From Polluticoccus soli (lineage in GTDB: Bacteria; Bacteroidota; Bacteroidia; Chitinophagales; Chitinophagaceae), in contig NZ_JARJHT010000001.1 of assembly GCF_029269745.1 (NCBI RefSeq), forward strand, positions 1,426,001-1,490,000: a stretch of 64,000 nucleotides of DNA, read 5' to 3'. Shown in pieces: positions 1 through 9,400 of this stretch (position 1 is its first letter; each line of letters starts with the position of its first letter). The position numbers and the translations under genes were made by a program. The notes under the pieces are model-generated. The model made no database searches. It worked only from the letters and a program-made list of their open reading frames with translations, and was not told where the DNA came from.

Positions 1-138
1 ATTCATGGAAAAAAGACAATGTCTGAAACACATGTTTCAAGCGGCAAGCTAGACCTACGTGATTTGCCAACTGGCCTTTATTTTATCAAACTGACACTTG
101 AGGACCACGTTGTTCTACACAAGTTCCATAAACTATAG
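1..138 (+). CDS. 3' end of a T9SS-exported protein (type A sorting domain), partial
   Basis: Only the last 45 codons are present; the frame is open from base 1 to TAG at 136-138. The peptide has the look of a type IX secretion system type A C-terminal sorting domain: a strand DLRDLPTGLYFIKL followed by a final basic strand ending KFHKL. In this family the domain directs export across the outer membrane through the T9SS and is then removed. The passenger part lies outside the window, so its function is unknown. Confidence is good for the domain. Confidence 0.75.
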   Translation: MHGKKTMSETHVSSGKLDLRDLPTGLYFIKLTLEDHVVLHKFHKL

Positions 139-237
139 CCGGGATGCTCTCTAGGCATAGAACAGAGATATTTCAATTTGCCGAGTATCAGGAATAATTT
201 CTGCATCTTTGCGGGTATAGGTTATAAAATACCTGCT

Positions 238-942
238 ATGTTTAGACTGTTAGGCTCCCTTATATATAAAGTTTTTAGAGTTGAAGTCCGCTATCGCGGT
301 GATTGGAAAAAGGACAATCGGTGGCTGCTGAATTATAATTTCAATACCATTATCGATGTCGGTGCAAACGAAGGCCAGTTTGCAATGAAAATGAGAAAGT
401 TTTTCCCGGCTGCAACAATAATCTCCTTCGAGCCAATACCTGAGGTTTTTGATAAGTTAAATGCAAATTTTGCAGGCGATAGCAGGTTTCTCTCCTACTG
501 TTACGGATTGGGTGAGGAGGAGCAGGAGGCAAGTTTTTTTTTAAATGAGTATAGCCCGTCTTCGTCTCTTTTAAAAATGGCCGATCATACAAAGCATTTT
601 GACGCTGCTGTAAAAGACAAGGAGATAAAAGTGAAGATCGCCCGGCTGGACGACATATTAAAGAAAACCGAGTTAAAGGCGCCGATTTTAGTGAAACTGG
701 ACGTTCAAGGTTACGAGGACAAAGTAATAGGCGGTGGGAATAACACTATCAAGTGTGCAGACGTTGTGATCTCCGAGGTGTCCTTCGCCAGCCTTTACCA
801 GGATCAAAAGTTGTTTGACGATATTTATACGGCATTATCACGCCTCGGGTTTAAGTACAAAGGCAATTTTGACCAATTGCGTTCACCTGTAGACAATTCA
901 GTACTTCAGGCTGATGCCATTTTTATTAAAGAAAAGAATTAA
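238..942 (+). CDS. FkbM family methyltransferase
   Basis: SAM-dependent methyltransferase of the FkbM family, probably O-methylating a sugar of the surface glycan made by the surrounding genes. Motif I is TIIDVGANEGQF, followed by the acidic SAM contact in SFEPIP, and the late motif LVKLDVQGYE is typical of FkbM enzymes. With the ATG at 238 the product is 234 residues; a TTG at 178 would add 20 residues of no clear family character. The stop overlaps the next ATG by one base (TAATG), which suggests translational coupling to the glycosyltransferase downstream. The gene contains a T9 tract at 534-542. The methyl acceptor cannot be told from sequence. Confidence 0.85.
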   Translation: MFRLLGSLIYKVFRVEVRYRGDWKKDNRWLLNYNFNTIIDVGANEGQFAMKMRKFFPAATIISFEPIPEVFDKLNANFAGDSRFLSYCYGLGEEEQEASFFLNEYSPSSSLLKMADHTKHFDAAVKDKEIKVKIARLDDILKKTELKAPILVKLDVQGYEDKVIGGGNNTIKCADVVISEVSFASLYQDQKLFDDIYTALSRLGFKYKGNFDQLRSPVDNSVLQADAIFIKEKN

Positions 943-1703
943 TGCTGCCAAGGATCTCTGTAATCATCCCTGTATTTAATGGTGAGCACACAATTGAAGC
1001 GGCAGTACTAAGTGTTGCAACTCAAACGTATGACAATATTGAGCTGTTGGTGATGGACGGTGGTTCAAAAGACGGTACTGTTTTAATGCTTGAGCGTCTT
1101 TCGAAGATTTATCGGCTGCAATACATGTCTGAAAAGGATAAAGGGGTATACGACGCAATGAATAAAGGTATTGCCAGGGCAACAGGTGAATGGATTTTCT
1201 TTTTGGGGGCGGATGACGTGTTATACGACAAGGATGTTTTCAAAGATATTTTTTTGGGGGGGGGATTGGATGTCAAAAACCTTGACATAATATATGGAGA
1301 CGTATTGCTGAAAGAGCAAAACAAAATTTACGGGGGGGCATTCAACAAATGGCGTATCCTTTCTAAAAATATCTCGCATCAGGCTATTTTTTACAACAGA
1401 GCTTTATTTGATAAAAACGGCCATTATGATTTGAAATATTCCATTTTAGCTGACTACGTCTTTAATTTAAAATTGTTTGCGGACAAAAGCTTCCGGGCTC
1501 AGCACATCAGTAAAATCGTGACTGTGTTTGCGGAAGAAGGATTATCCAGCACGAAAAGAGATATGGCTTTCAAAAAGGATAGGAATAGCCTTATCTGGAG
1601 CCAATATTCGCTCTTACATTATTTATATGGCGCGATCATTGTACCGTTTGTCGATTTGATACAAAAGAAAGTACTGGCTGGTGTTCGAAAAAAGATGTCT
1701 TAA
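942..1703 (+). CDS. Family 2 glycosyltransferase (WcaE-like), possibly phase-variable
   Basis: Inverting GT-A fold glycosyltransferase of 253 residues that would transfer a sugar from a nucleotide donor to a lipid-linked glycan on the cytoplasmic side. The N-terminus has the GT2 signature [14 protein letters not shown], then [10 protein letters not shown], and a metal-binding acidic motif in [10 protein letters not shown]. The pattern [16 protein letters not shown] is common in WcaE-like enzymes. It starts in a one-base overlap with the FkbM gene and its stop overlaps the stop of the convergent fcl gene by four bases. The coding sequence carries a G9 tract after T7 (1249-1264) and a G7 tract (1332-1338), so replication slippage could switch it off. 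The reading frame is intact here. Sugar specificity is unknown. Confidence 0.88.
   Translation: MLPRISVIIPVFNGEHTIEAAVLSVATQTYDNIELLVMDGGSKDGTVLMLERLSKIYRLQYMSEKDKGVYDAMNKGIARATGEWIFFLGADDVLYDKDVFKDIFLGGGLDVKNLDIIYGDVLLKEQNKIYGGAFNKWRILSKNISHQAIFYNRALFDKNGHYDLKYSILADYVFNLKLFADKSFRAQHISKIVTVFAEEGLSSTKRDMAFKKDRNSLIWSQYSLLHYLYGAIIVPFVDLIQKKVLAGVRKKMS
1249..1264 (+). repeat. Homopolymer pair T7-G9 inside a glycosyltransferase gene
   Basis: Seven T followed directly by nine G, read as Ile-Phe-Leu-Gly-Gly-Gly in the frame of the family 2 glycosyltransferase. Long G tracts are classic slippage sites in phase-variable surface genes. In this sequence the gene is in frame. Confidence 0.9.
1332..1338 (+). 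repeat. G7 homopolymer tract in the same glycosyltransferase gene
   Basis: Seven consecutive G about 70 bases after the G9 tract, also inside the coding sequence and in frame here. Confidence 0.85.
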
Positions 1704-2635
1704 GATCTTACATCTTCCGACCTAAAAAAATCGTAGGTCAATTTTAAGCCTTCAGCCAACGACTTTTGATGTCTCCATCCCAATGCCTTTATTCTTGAAC
1801 TGTCCATTAACTTGCGCGGTGTACCATCCGGCTTGGTTGCGTCCATTTTAATATCCCCCTCAAATCCGACCACTTCCTTTACAAGGCTAGCCAGTTCCAT
1901 AATGCTTACTTCTTCACCGGTGCCGATGTTGATAAACTGTTTTTGGTCATAGTTGAGCATTAGGAAAACGCAGCCGTCGGCTAAGTCGTCAACGTACATA
2001 AACTCACGCAATGGCCTCCCAGATCCCCATATTTCAACCACCGGCGTTCCATTAACTTTTGCTTCGTGGAATTTTCTTATCAGTGCGGGAACGACGTGAG
2101 AATTTTGGAGGTGATAGTTATCACCCGGGCCATACAAATTTGTCGGCATAGCGGCGATGAAGTTGCACCCGAATTGATCATAATAGCTTTCGCAGAGTTT
2201 TATTCCGGCAATTTTAGCTATAGCATACGGCTCGTTCGTGTATTCAAGCGACCCGGTCAACAACGCGTCTTCATTCATAGGTTGGGTTGCAAGCTTTGGA
2301 TAGATACAGGAGCTACCCAAAAACAAAAGCTTTTTTACATCATATAGTTTAGCAGCATGAATGACGTTGGCTTCAATAATAAGGTTGTCATAAAGAAATT
2401 CTCCCCTGTAAGTATTGTTAGCCACAATACCTCCCACCTTCGCAGCAGCCAAAAAAACGTATTCTGGCCTCTCGGTTTCAAAAAACAGGTGAACGGCTTT
2501 TTGATCACGGAGGTCAAGCTCTTTGGAAGTTTTGGCTATTATATTGTTATATCCTTTTTCCCGTAGTTTTCTAGTTATTGCAGAACCCGCCATCCCTCTG
2601 TGTCCCGCTACATATATCTTACTGCTATGCTCCAT
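1700..2635 (-). CDS. fcl: GDP-L-fucose synthase
   Basis: Cytoplasmic NADPH-dependent epimerase/reductase that turns GDP-4-keto-6-deoxy-D-mannose into GDP-L-fucose. At 311 residues it has normal family length. The Rossmann motif is [14 protein letters not shown], the substrate-binding region includes FLGSSCIYP, and the catalytic [10 protein letters not shown] (Tyr and Lys of the SDR YxxxK motif) is present. It lies immediately downstream of gmd, with gmd stop and fcl start overlapping by one base (TAATG on the minus strand), so the two steps of GDP-fucose synthesis are coupled. The pair runs against the flanking plus-strand glycan genes. Confidence 0.96.
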   Translation of the reverse strand: MEHSSKIYVAGHRGMAGSAITRKLREKGYNNIIAKTSKELDLRDQKAVHLFFETERPEYVFLAAAKVGGIVANNTYRGEFLYDNLIIEANVIHAAKLYDVKKLLFLGSSCIYPKLATQPMNEDALLTGSLEYTNEPYAIAKIAGIKLCESYYDQFGCNFIAAMPTNLYGPGDNYHLQNSHVVPALIRKFHEAKVNGTPVVEIWGSGRPLREFMYVDDLADGCVFLMLNYDQKQFINIGTGEEVSIMELASLVKEVVGFEGDIKMDATKPDGTPRKLMDSSRIKALGWRHQKSLAEGLKLTYDFFRSEDVRS

Positions 2636-3747
2636 TATTCGAACTGATTAAGTGTATTATAACCATGCGTTTTAAGAAGAATTGTTTTTTTGAAAAGTTC
2701 GATGTCTGCATCAACCATTTCATTAACCAATTCCTGGAGGCTATATTCCGGTTCCCAATTCAGTTGCTTTTTAGCTTTTGAGGCATCGCCAAGAAGAATG
2801 TCAACCTCTGTAGGCCTAAAATAGCGTTCATCTATTTCAACAACCACGTCGCCGGGTTTTAGCGAATCGATTCCTGCTTGAACGCTCGTGACAATACCTC
2901 TTTCATTAATTCCTTCTCCCTGGAAAGCGATCTCAATACCCGCACGTGCAAAAGCCAGCTTTACAAAATCACGAACGGAAGTGGTAATTCCGGTGGCGAT
3001 AACATAGTCTTGCGCAGTGTTCTGTTGCAGCATTAACCACATCGCTTTCACAAAATCTTTGGCGTGCCCCCAATCGCGTTTAGCGTCAAGGTTACCTAGC
3101 CATATCTTACTTTTTAGCCCCAAAACAATTTCGGCAACGCCACGGGTTATTTTACGTGTTACGAATGTTTCTCCGCGTACAGGGCTTTCGTGGTTAAATA
3201 ATATTCCATTGCAGGCATACATTCCATATGCTTCACGATAGTTTACAGTGATCCAATAGGCATACAATTTAGCAACTCCATATGGAGACCGAGGATAAAA
3301 CGGGGTCGTTTCGGATTGAGGAATTTCACGCACGAGACCATATAACTCGGAAGTTGACGCTTGGTAAACCCTACATTTTTTCTCATATCCTAATATTCGG
3401 ATTGCCTCTAATATTCTCAATGTGCCTAATCCATCCACATTGCCTACGTACTCGGGCTCGTCGAAACTCACCTGCACGTGGCTCATTGCGCCCAGGTTAT
3501 ATATTTCATCGGGCTTCACCTGTTGGATAATCCTAATGATATTGGTCGAATCTGACAAATCGCCATAATGCAAGACCATTTTAAGGTTAGCCTCATGAGG
3601 ATCCTGGTACATTCTATCAATTCTCTGGGTATTGATTAAAGATGTTCTTCTTTTTATACCATGCACCTCGTAACCCTTGTGCAGTAAGAACTCTGCCAGA
3701 TAGGATCCGTCTTGGCCAGTGATACCGGTAATTAAGGCTTTCTTCAT
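2635..3747 (-). CDS. gmd: GDP-mannose 4,6-dehydratase
   Basis: Short-chain dehydrogenase-fold enzyme converting GDP-D-mannose to GDP-4-keto-6-deoxy-D-mannose, the first committed step to GDP-L-fucose and related deoxysugars. The 370-residue product begins with the NADP-binding motif [27 protein letters not shown] and [12 protein letters not shown] (YxxxK) give the catalytic Thr/Ser-Glu-Tyr-Lys set, and [16 protein letters not shown] is a hallmark of GMD. It is the first gene of the gmd-fcl operon. A -7 element TACATTTG lies 14 bases upstream of the ATG. Together with fcl it indicates a fucosylated or deoxysugar-containing surface polysaccharide. Confidence 0.97.
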   Translation of the reverse strand: MKKALITGITGQDGSYLAEFLLHKGYEVHGIKRRTSLINTQRIDRMYQDPHEANLKMVLHYGDLSDSTNIIRIIQQVKPDEIYNLGAMSHVQVSFDEPEYVGNVDGLGTLRILEAIRILGYEKKCRVYQASTSELYGLVREIPQSETTPFYPRSPYGVAKLYAYWITVNYREAYGMYACNGILFNHESPVRGETFVTRKITRGVAEIVLGLKSKIWLGNLDAKRDWGHAKDFVKAMWLMLQQNTAQDYVIATGITTSVRDFVKLAFARAGIEIAFQGEGINERGIVTSVQAGIDSLKPGDVVVEIDERYFRPTEVDILLGDASKAKKQLNWEPEYSLQELVNEMVDADIELFKKTILLKTHGYNTLNQFE

Positions 3748-3761
3748 TAAAGCGTTTTTCG

Positions 3762-3769
3762 CAAATGTA
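3762..3769 (-). promoter_or_regulatory. -7 promoter element for gmd-fcl
   Basis: TACATTTG on the minus strand matches the Bacteroidota -7 consensus TAnnTTTG and ends 14 bases before the gmd ATG. No clear -33 TTTG was seen. Confidence 0.5.
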
Positions 3770-3829
3770 ATCGATTTTGCTTTCTAGGTATTGGCCTTAT
3801 ATTAGTCATCTTTGATGCCCGTGATATTA

Positions 3830-3837
3830 TAACTTTG
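3830..3837 (+). promoter_or_regulatory. -7 promoter element for second glycosyltransferase
   Basis: TAACTTTG on the plus strand matches TAnnTTTG and lies 33 bases before the ATG at 3871. A TTTG at 3811-3814 is closer than the usual -33 spacing. Confidence 0.5.
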
Positions 3838-3870
3838 CAACACCTGGCGCTCTCTATCGATTCTTAAATA

Positions 3871-4755
3871 ATGCTTGTATCTGTTATTATAATAAACTAC
3901 AATACATTCAGGGTGACCTGTGAATGTATTGAAAGCGTTATGCGCCACACGACCCGTGTTGCGTACGAGATAATTTTGGTCGACAATGCATCAACAGAAA
4001 CCGACCCATTGGAGTTTCAAAAGAGATTTCCAAGCATAACACTAATTCGCAATCACGAAAATAGCGGTTTCGCGAAGGGAAACAATCTGGGTATTGCGCA
4101 TGCGTCTGGAAATATTCTGCTATTATTAAACTCCGATACAATGCTGACAGAAGACAGTATCAGCGTGGCAGCCGAAGAATTAAGCAGAAATAAACAGCTT
4201 GGCGCGCTTGGTGTTCATCTTACTTACCAGGATGGACAGTATCAGAACAATGCCAGAAAATTTAGAAGTATTCGCAATGAATTGTTAGATCTATTTAGAC
4301 CCCTACTTTTTCTTTTGCCTTATAGGAGACGCGCCTCTCTAATGTTAAATCAATATTTTAAAGGGGATTTTGACACGGTTGTGGATTGGGTTTCGGGTGC
4401 CTTTATGATGTTTACACAAGAGTTAGTGGCGCAACTTCCGGAAAGAAAGCTTGACGAACGTTTTTTCATGTATGGAGAAGACCAGCTGTGGTGTTATCAG
4501 ATTGCTCAGTTGGGGTATGATAACATGTTTATTGGAAGCACCAGCGTAATTCACATTGCGAACGCAAGCACCGAGCCGGCTAAGCAGCTTAGGCTATTAA
4601 AACTAAACACCTCGCGTGAACTTGAGATCATGCGCTATCGCAAAGGAGCATCATTATATTACTATGTATTCAAAGCTATATTTTGCGCTAAAGAGGGTTT
4701 GCGTTACCTGATCAAATCGCTAGTATTTAGGCTATTTAAATATCGTATTAGGTAA
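3871..4755 (+). CDS. Family 2 glycosyltransferase (rhamnosyltransferase-like)
   Basis: GT-A glycosyltransferase of 294 residues. The start VSVIIINYNTFRVTCECIES and the motif ILVDNASTETD are typical of the GT2 branch that contains rhamnosyl- and galactofuranosyl-transferases. LLLLNSDTML is the metal-binding DxD region, and WVSGAFMMFTQEL with FMYGEDQLWCYQ gives the acceptor/catalytic-base region. A hydrophobic, basic C-terminal stretch probably binds the membrane. It is followed after four bases by the flippase gene, so the two are probably co-transcribed from the -7 element at 3830. The sugar transferred is not predictable. Confidence 0.88.
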   Translation: MLVSVIIINYNTFRVTCECIESVMRHTTRVAYEIILVDNASTETDPLEFQKRFPSITLIRNHENSGFAKGNNLGIAHASGNILLLLNSDTMLTEDSISVAAEELSRNKQLGALGVHLTYQDGQYQNNARKFRSIRNELLDLFRPLLFLLPYRRRASLMLNQYFKGDFDTVVDWVSGAFMMFTQELVAQLPERKLDERFFMYGEDQLWCYQIAQLGYDNMFIGSTSVIHIANASTEPAKQLRLLKLNTSRELEIMRYRKGASLYYYVFKAIFCAKEGLRYLIKSLVFRLFKYRIR

Positions 4756-4759
4756 GCAC

Positions 4760-6268
4760 ATGGGAATAGTATTTCGCCAATCGATAAAGTCGTCCCTGGT
4801 TATATTTTTTGGTGCTTTTTTAGGGGCGGTAAGTAACCTCATTTACCCATACGTGCTTTCGCAAACACAATTAGGCTTTTTTACCAATATCATATACTGG
4901 AGTGCCTTATTGCAGGTATTTATGTTGTTGGGCACAGGATCGGTATTGGCCGTGTTTATTCAAAAATATCCGGAGGACGACGAGAAGCGAAAGGTGCTGA
5001 TCACAATAGGTATGCTAGCCACATTTTTAACGACTGTGATGTTTTCAGTGGGTTATCTCTTTTGTAAGGAATATATCATCTCACAATATCAGCCAGCCGA
5101 TCAGACATTGGTCAGGGAATACTTCTACTGGACGCCGTTGCTACTACTTCTTATGAGCTTAGGTACTCTGTTCGAAATGTATCTTCTTTCTCAAACAAAA
5201 ACAGCGATCTCTGCTTTTTCAAAAGAAGTACTGGTCAGACTTGTTAACCTTGCGCTGATTGGACTGTTGGCAACAGGTGCTTTAAGTTTTAAAGCATTTA
5301 TCATCACTAATATTTTCGTGTATTTACTCCCGGCAATCATGCTTATGTATGTTTCTTCTACGACATCCGGGTTTGGGATTAGTACAAACTGGAAGGTGTT
5401 TAGCAGAACGGAATATGCGGAGATATTGAGGTTTGCCTGGTATCATTTGCTACTCGGCGTGTCGCTCAATATCATGGGTTATTTGGACACACTCATGCTT
5501 GCTACGCTGGACACACGCGGGATGGAAACTGTGGCGCCTTACCGAATAGCGGTCTTTATTATAAGCGTAGCTATTATTCCTTACAGGGCAATGTCGACAT
5601 CGTCAATTTCGACACTTAACAAGGCATATATCGACAATGATATACCGCATTTGAGAAATTTGTTCCAGCGGGCGGGCAGTAATATCCTGCTTGTAACTGC
5701 GGGTGTTTTCTTGCTTATAGTGTGTAACCTGGATAATATCGTCAAGATTTTGCCAGCTGGCTATGATGTAGTGAAACCGATCGTTTTAATATTAGCGTTG
5801 GGCCGTCTGTTGGACATTGCCACCGGCGTTAATAGTGAACTCATTAACCTATCAAAATATTATAAATTTAATTTTAAAGTATCCGCTCTTCTTATAATAC
5901 TATTATACAGCTTCAATAGGCTGTTAATTCCATCATGGGGTATTCATGGCGCTGCCTGGAGTGCTACAATTACACTGGTGCTTTTTAATCTGGCAAAAAC
6001 GTTCTTTTTATGGCGCACAATGAACCTTCACCCTTTCACTCGCAATAATATTCTGATTCTTTTAATTGCCCTGTGCGTGGGAGTTGTTGGCTATATTCTT
6101 CCAGTTTTCGTAAATGTCGGTAGCGCGATCACCACAGCGTGTGTTGATCTGCTGATTAGAAGCTCCATTATAGGTGGCCTTTACTTCCTCCTTTTGATGT
6201 GGGTTAAGCCGTCGGAAGATCTTAAAACCTATCTGGCCTCTGTAAAAAGGGACAGAAGGCTTTTCTAG
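4760..6268 (+). CDS. Polysaccharide flippase (Wzx/MATE-like)
   Basis: Integral inner-membrane protein of 502 residues with about 12-14 hydrophobic segments, expected to flip an undecaprenyl-linked oligosaccharide to the periplasm. The N-terminus (SSLVIFFGAFLGAVSNLIYP) and the spread of helices fit the oligosaccharide flippase/polysaccharide biosynthesis family of the MOP superfamily. The last gene of this glycan block, it lies four bases behind a glycosyltransferase. No polymerase (Wzy) or ligase is visible in the window. No strong terminator was found after it. Confidence 0.85.
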   Translation: MGIVFRQSIKSSLVIFFGAFLGAVSNLIYPYVLSQTQLGFFTNIIYWSALLQVFMLLGTGSVLAVFIQKYPEDDEKRKVLITIGMLATFLTTVMFSVGYLFCKEYIISQYQPADQTLVREYFYWTPLLLLLMSLGTLFEMYLLSQTKTAISAFSKEVLVRLVNLALIGLLATGALSFKAFIITNIFVYLLPAIMLMYVSSTTSGFGISTNWKVFSRTEYAEILRFAWYHLLLGVSLNIMGYLDTLMLATLDTRGMETVAPYRIAVFIISVAIIPYRAMSTSSISTLNKAYIDNDIPHLRNLFQRAGSNILLVTAGVFLLIVCNLDNIVKILPAGYDVVKPIVLILALGRLLDIATGVNSELINLSKYYKFNFKVSALLIILLYSFNRLLIPSWGIHGAAWSATITLVLFNLAKTFFLWRTMNLHPFTRNNILILLIALCVGVVGYILPVFVNVGSAITTACVDLLIRSSIIGGLYFLLLMWVKPSEDLKTYLASVKRDRRLF

Positions 6269-6410
6269 CCTTTGTTTGTCACGAAACTGACATAATCACA
6301 TTTTCCCAACATTTTGGGCCCTATACACGTCTTAACAAAGGGCTGATACATTAAAAAGGTCTAATTTTACTTAAATTTTAATTAAAAATTTTAATCTATA
6401 TATATCCCTT

Positions 6411-9400
6411 ATGAAGCGACATTTACAAAGTGTTGTAGTTCTGCTGTTTTGTTTGTTGGGAACGTCAGCTAAAGCCTCCCACTTTTATGGCGCTGATCTT
6501 AACTACACCCATGTAAGCGGGAATACATATACGATAACCTTCACCGTGTATGCGGACTGTAACCTGTCAAACCCACCATTTTTATCTCTTCCTAGCGCCA
6601 CTCCTGAAATTGAGATATGGGACGGAACAACACAGATAAATTCAATAATTCTCGCCATTCAAAGTCCAAGTTCAGGCACTGAGGTAACACCGGTGTGCGC
6701 AACGCAGCTGAACAATACAACTTGTGTGTCAACTACAGGTACCATTCCTGGAGTAAAAAAGTTTGTTTATACCGGCACCGTAAGCTTGGGTTGGACGTCG
6801 ACCAACTGGCGCTTTTTATTTAATGGTATAATGGGTAGCAGCCAGGCCGGGCGTAGTAATACGATCACTAATATTCAGATTCCGGCAATGAGTGGCAGTC
6901 TTATGGGGCTGGAAGCTACATTAAACAACTCGGGTGGGCCTAACTCCTCTCCTACCTACACAACAATACCCACTCCATTCTTTTGCATCAATAAGGCAGC
7001 TAGCTATAATCCTGGTACTGTTGACGCAAACAATGACGCACTCACATATAGCCTTGTTCCCGGTATCGAGGTGACTACATCCAGCACCGTAACCTACTTG
7101 ACCGGCTATTCGGCTACGGCACCTTTGGCTGCCGCCACCGGTACATTCAATTTCAACACAACAAACGGCCAATTGAATTTTACACCTAATCTTGTACAAC
7201 GTTCGCTTGTTGTTACTAAGGTTTCTGAATTCAGAGGCTCAACCCTTGTGGGTACTAGTATGCGCGAGATGACGTTTGTTGTCCTTAATAACTGCAACAA
7301 CAATCCTCCCGGCGGTGGTATCAGCAATGTATCGGGCGGCACACTTGTCAACTCAACGACTGTATCAGTTTGCCAGGGACAGGGCAGCTTTGCTTTTAGT
7401 ATTAATCCGACCGACCTGGATGGAAATAGCATTAATGTATCAGCATCAGGTATCCCGACAGGAGCATCGTTTACAATAACAAATAATAATACTATAGCAC
7501 CCATAGGCAGTTTTTCATGGAACCTTGTTGGGGTAACCCCAGGTACCTATAACTTTTTTATTACTTACACGGACGATGGCTGCCCACTGTCAAGCAAACA
7601 AACACAGGCGTATACCATCAACGTGTTGCCTCAACCTAAAATAACGTTCGGCCTGGTGTCGGCGGCTACCTGTACTAAGAAGGCCAAATTCAATGTTACG
7701 CCGTCAATAGCACCGTCTCCCTGGGTGCTGACTGTATTGCAGGGCACTACCACTGTTCACACTATTACGGGTATTACCGCCACACAATTGGATAGCCTGG
7801 ATCCCGGCACGTATACTCTGAGAATATCATCCACCAATACGTGTATCAAAGATACGACGATCACCATTGCTCCTCCGCCGGTCATAATTCCATCGGTGTC
7901 AATGGTAAAACCCATCTGTTTTGGTGGTAATGATGGTAGCATCACAATAACAGCGAGCGGCGGCCTTGCGCCTTTTCAATACGCCATTGGTGCAGGGACT
8001 TTTTCTTCAACAAATACCTTTACAGGCTTAGCGGCAGGTACATATACTTTACATATTAAGGATGCCAACGACTGTTTAAAAGATACAACCGTTCAATTAT
8101 TAGATCCATTGGCGATAACGGCGGCAGTTACCTTTACGTCTCCACCCTGCAACTTTTATAATAGTGGAGTGATTACGGTTACTGCAAACAATGGTACTGC
8201 TCCGTACCAGTATGCGTTGAACACCGGCAGTTTTAGCACTACCAATACTTTCACAGGTCTCTACTCCGGCAACTACACCTTACATATAAAGGATGCGAAT
8301 AACTGTCTAAAGGATACGATCGTTAATCTACCGGATTCTATCGCAGTGCACGCTACTGCGGTGCTTACACATATACTTTGTCACGGTGATAGCACTGGTG
8401 CGATTACGATAACCGCCAATTCTGCTACACCTCCATATTTGTATAAGCTGGGAGGCGGTACATTAGGTACAACAAATACATTCCCAAACCTTTGGGCGGG
8501 AAACCATACGATACATATCGAGGATTCCAATAAATGTTATCTCGACACGATAATTACCCTTAATGAACCTACGGCGATTACCAGTACTTCAGTTGTGACA
8601 AATGTGTCGTGCTTTGGTCTGTCAGACGGATCTGTTACGATCACGGCCGCAGGCGGCACCAGCCCGTATAATTATGCCCTTGGAGCCGGACCCTATGGCT
8701 CTACAGGTGTTTTTGGCGGACTTGCAGCAGGTAGCTATACCATTCATATTAAAGACGCAAATGGCTGCCTGAAGGATACCACGATCACGGTCACCCAGCC
8801 AGCTGTATTAGCATTTAACAACATTGCAAAGCAGGAGCCGAATTGCTTCAGTTTCTCCGATGGGTCGATAACAATTACAGCTGCCGGTGGAACAACTCCA
8901 TATACCTATGCAATAGATGCCGGACTTTTTAACAGCAGTAACGTCTTTTCAAGTCTCGCTGCGGGAACATATGTATTGCATATAAAGGACGACCACGGTT
9001 GTGCAGTCGATTCTACAGTTACTTTAACACAGCCACCGGCCGTACAGGCCTTTGCACAAGTCACTAACTCAGTTTGTGCTACACTAAGCAATGGTAAAGT
9101 CGTCCTGAGTGCCACAGGTGGTGTTCCGCCATACCAATATGCGGTTGGTTTGGGAGCGTATTCATCAACGCCGACTTTTACCGGTCTTGCGGCAGGCACT
9201 TATTTTTTTCACATAAGGGATAGCCGTAACTGTCAGAAAGACACTGGCATTACCATAATCGATTCGTTTGTATTGAAGATGACTGCTTCTGTAACGAACG
9301 TATCCTGTTTTGGGGATAGCACTGGATCAATAACAGTAACAGCAAGTGGCGGTACCTCTCCCTACACGTATGCTAAAGGCATATTTGGTACATACAATTC

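Noticed and set aside
6301-6345. CCCAA/TTGGG hairpin after the flippase gene as a terminator
   Set aside because: The stem is only five pairs and no T run follows.
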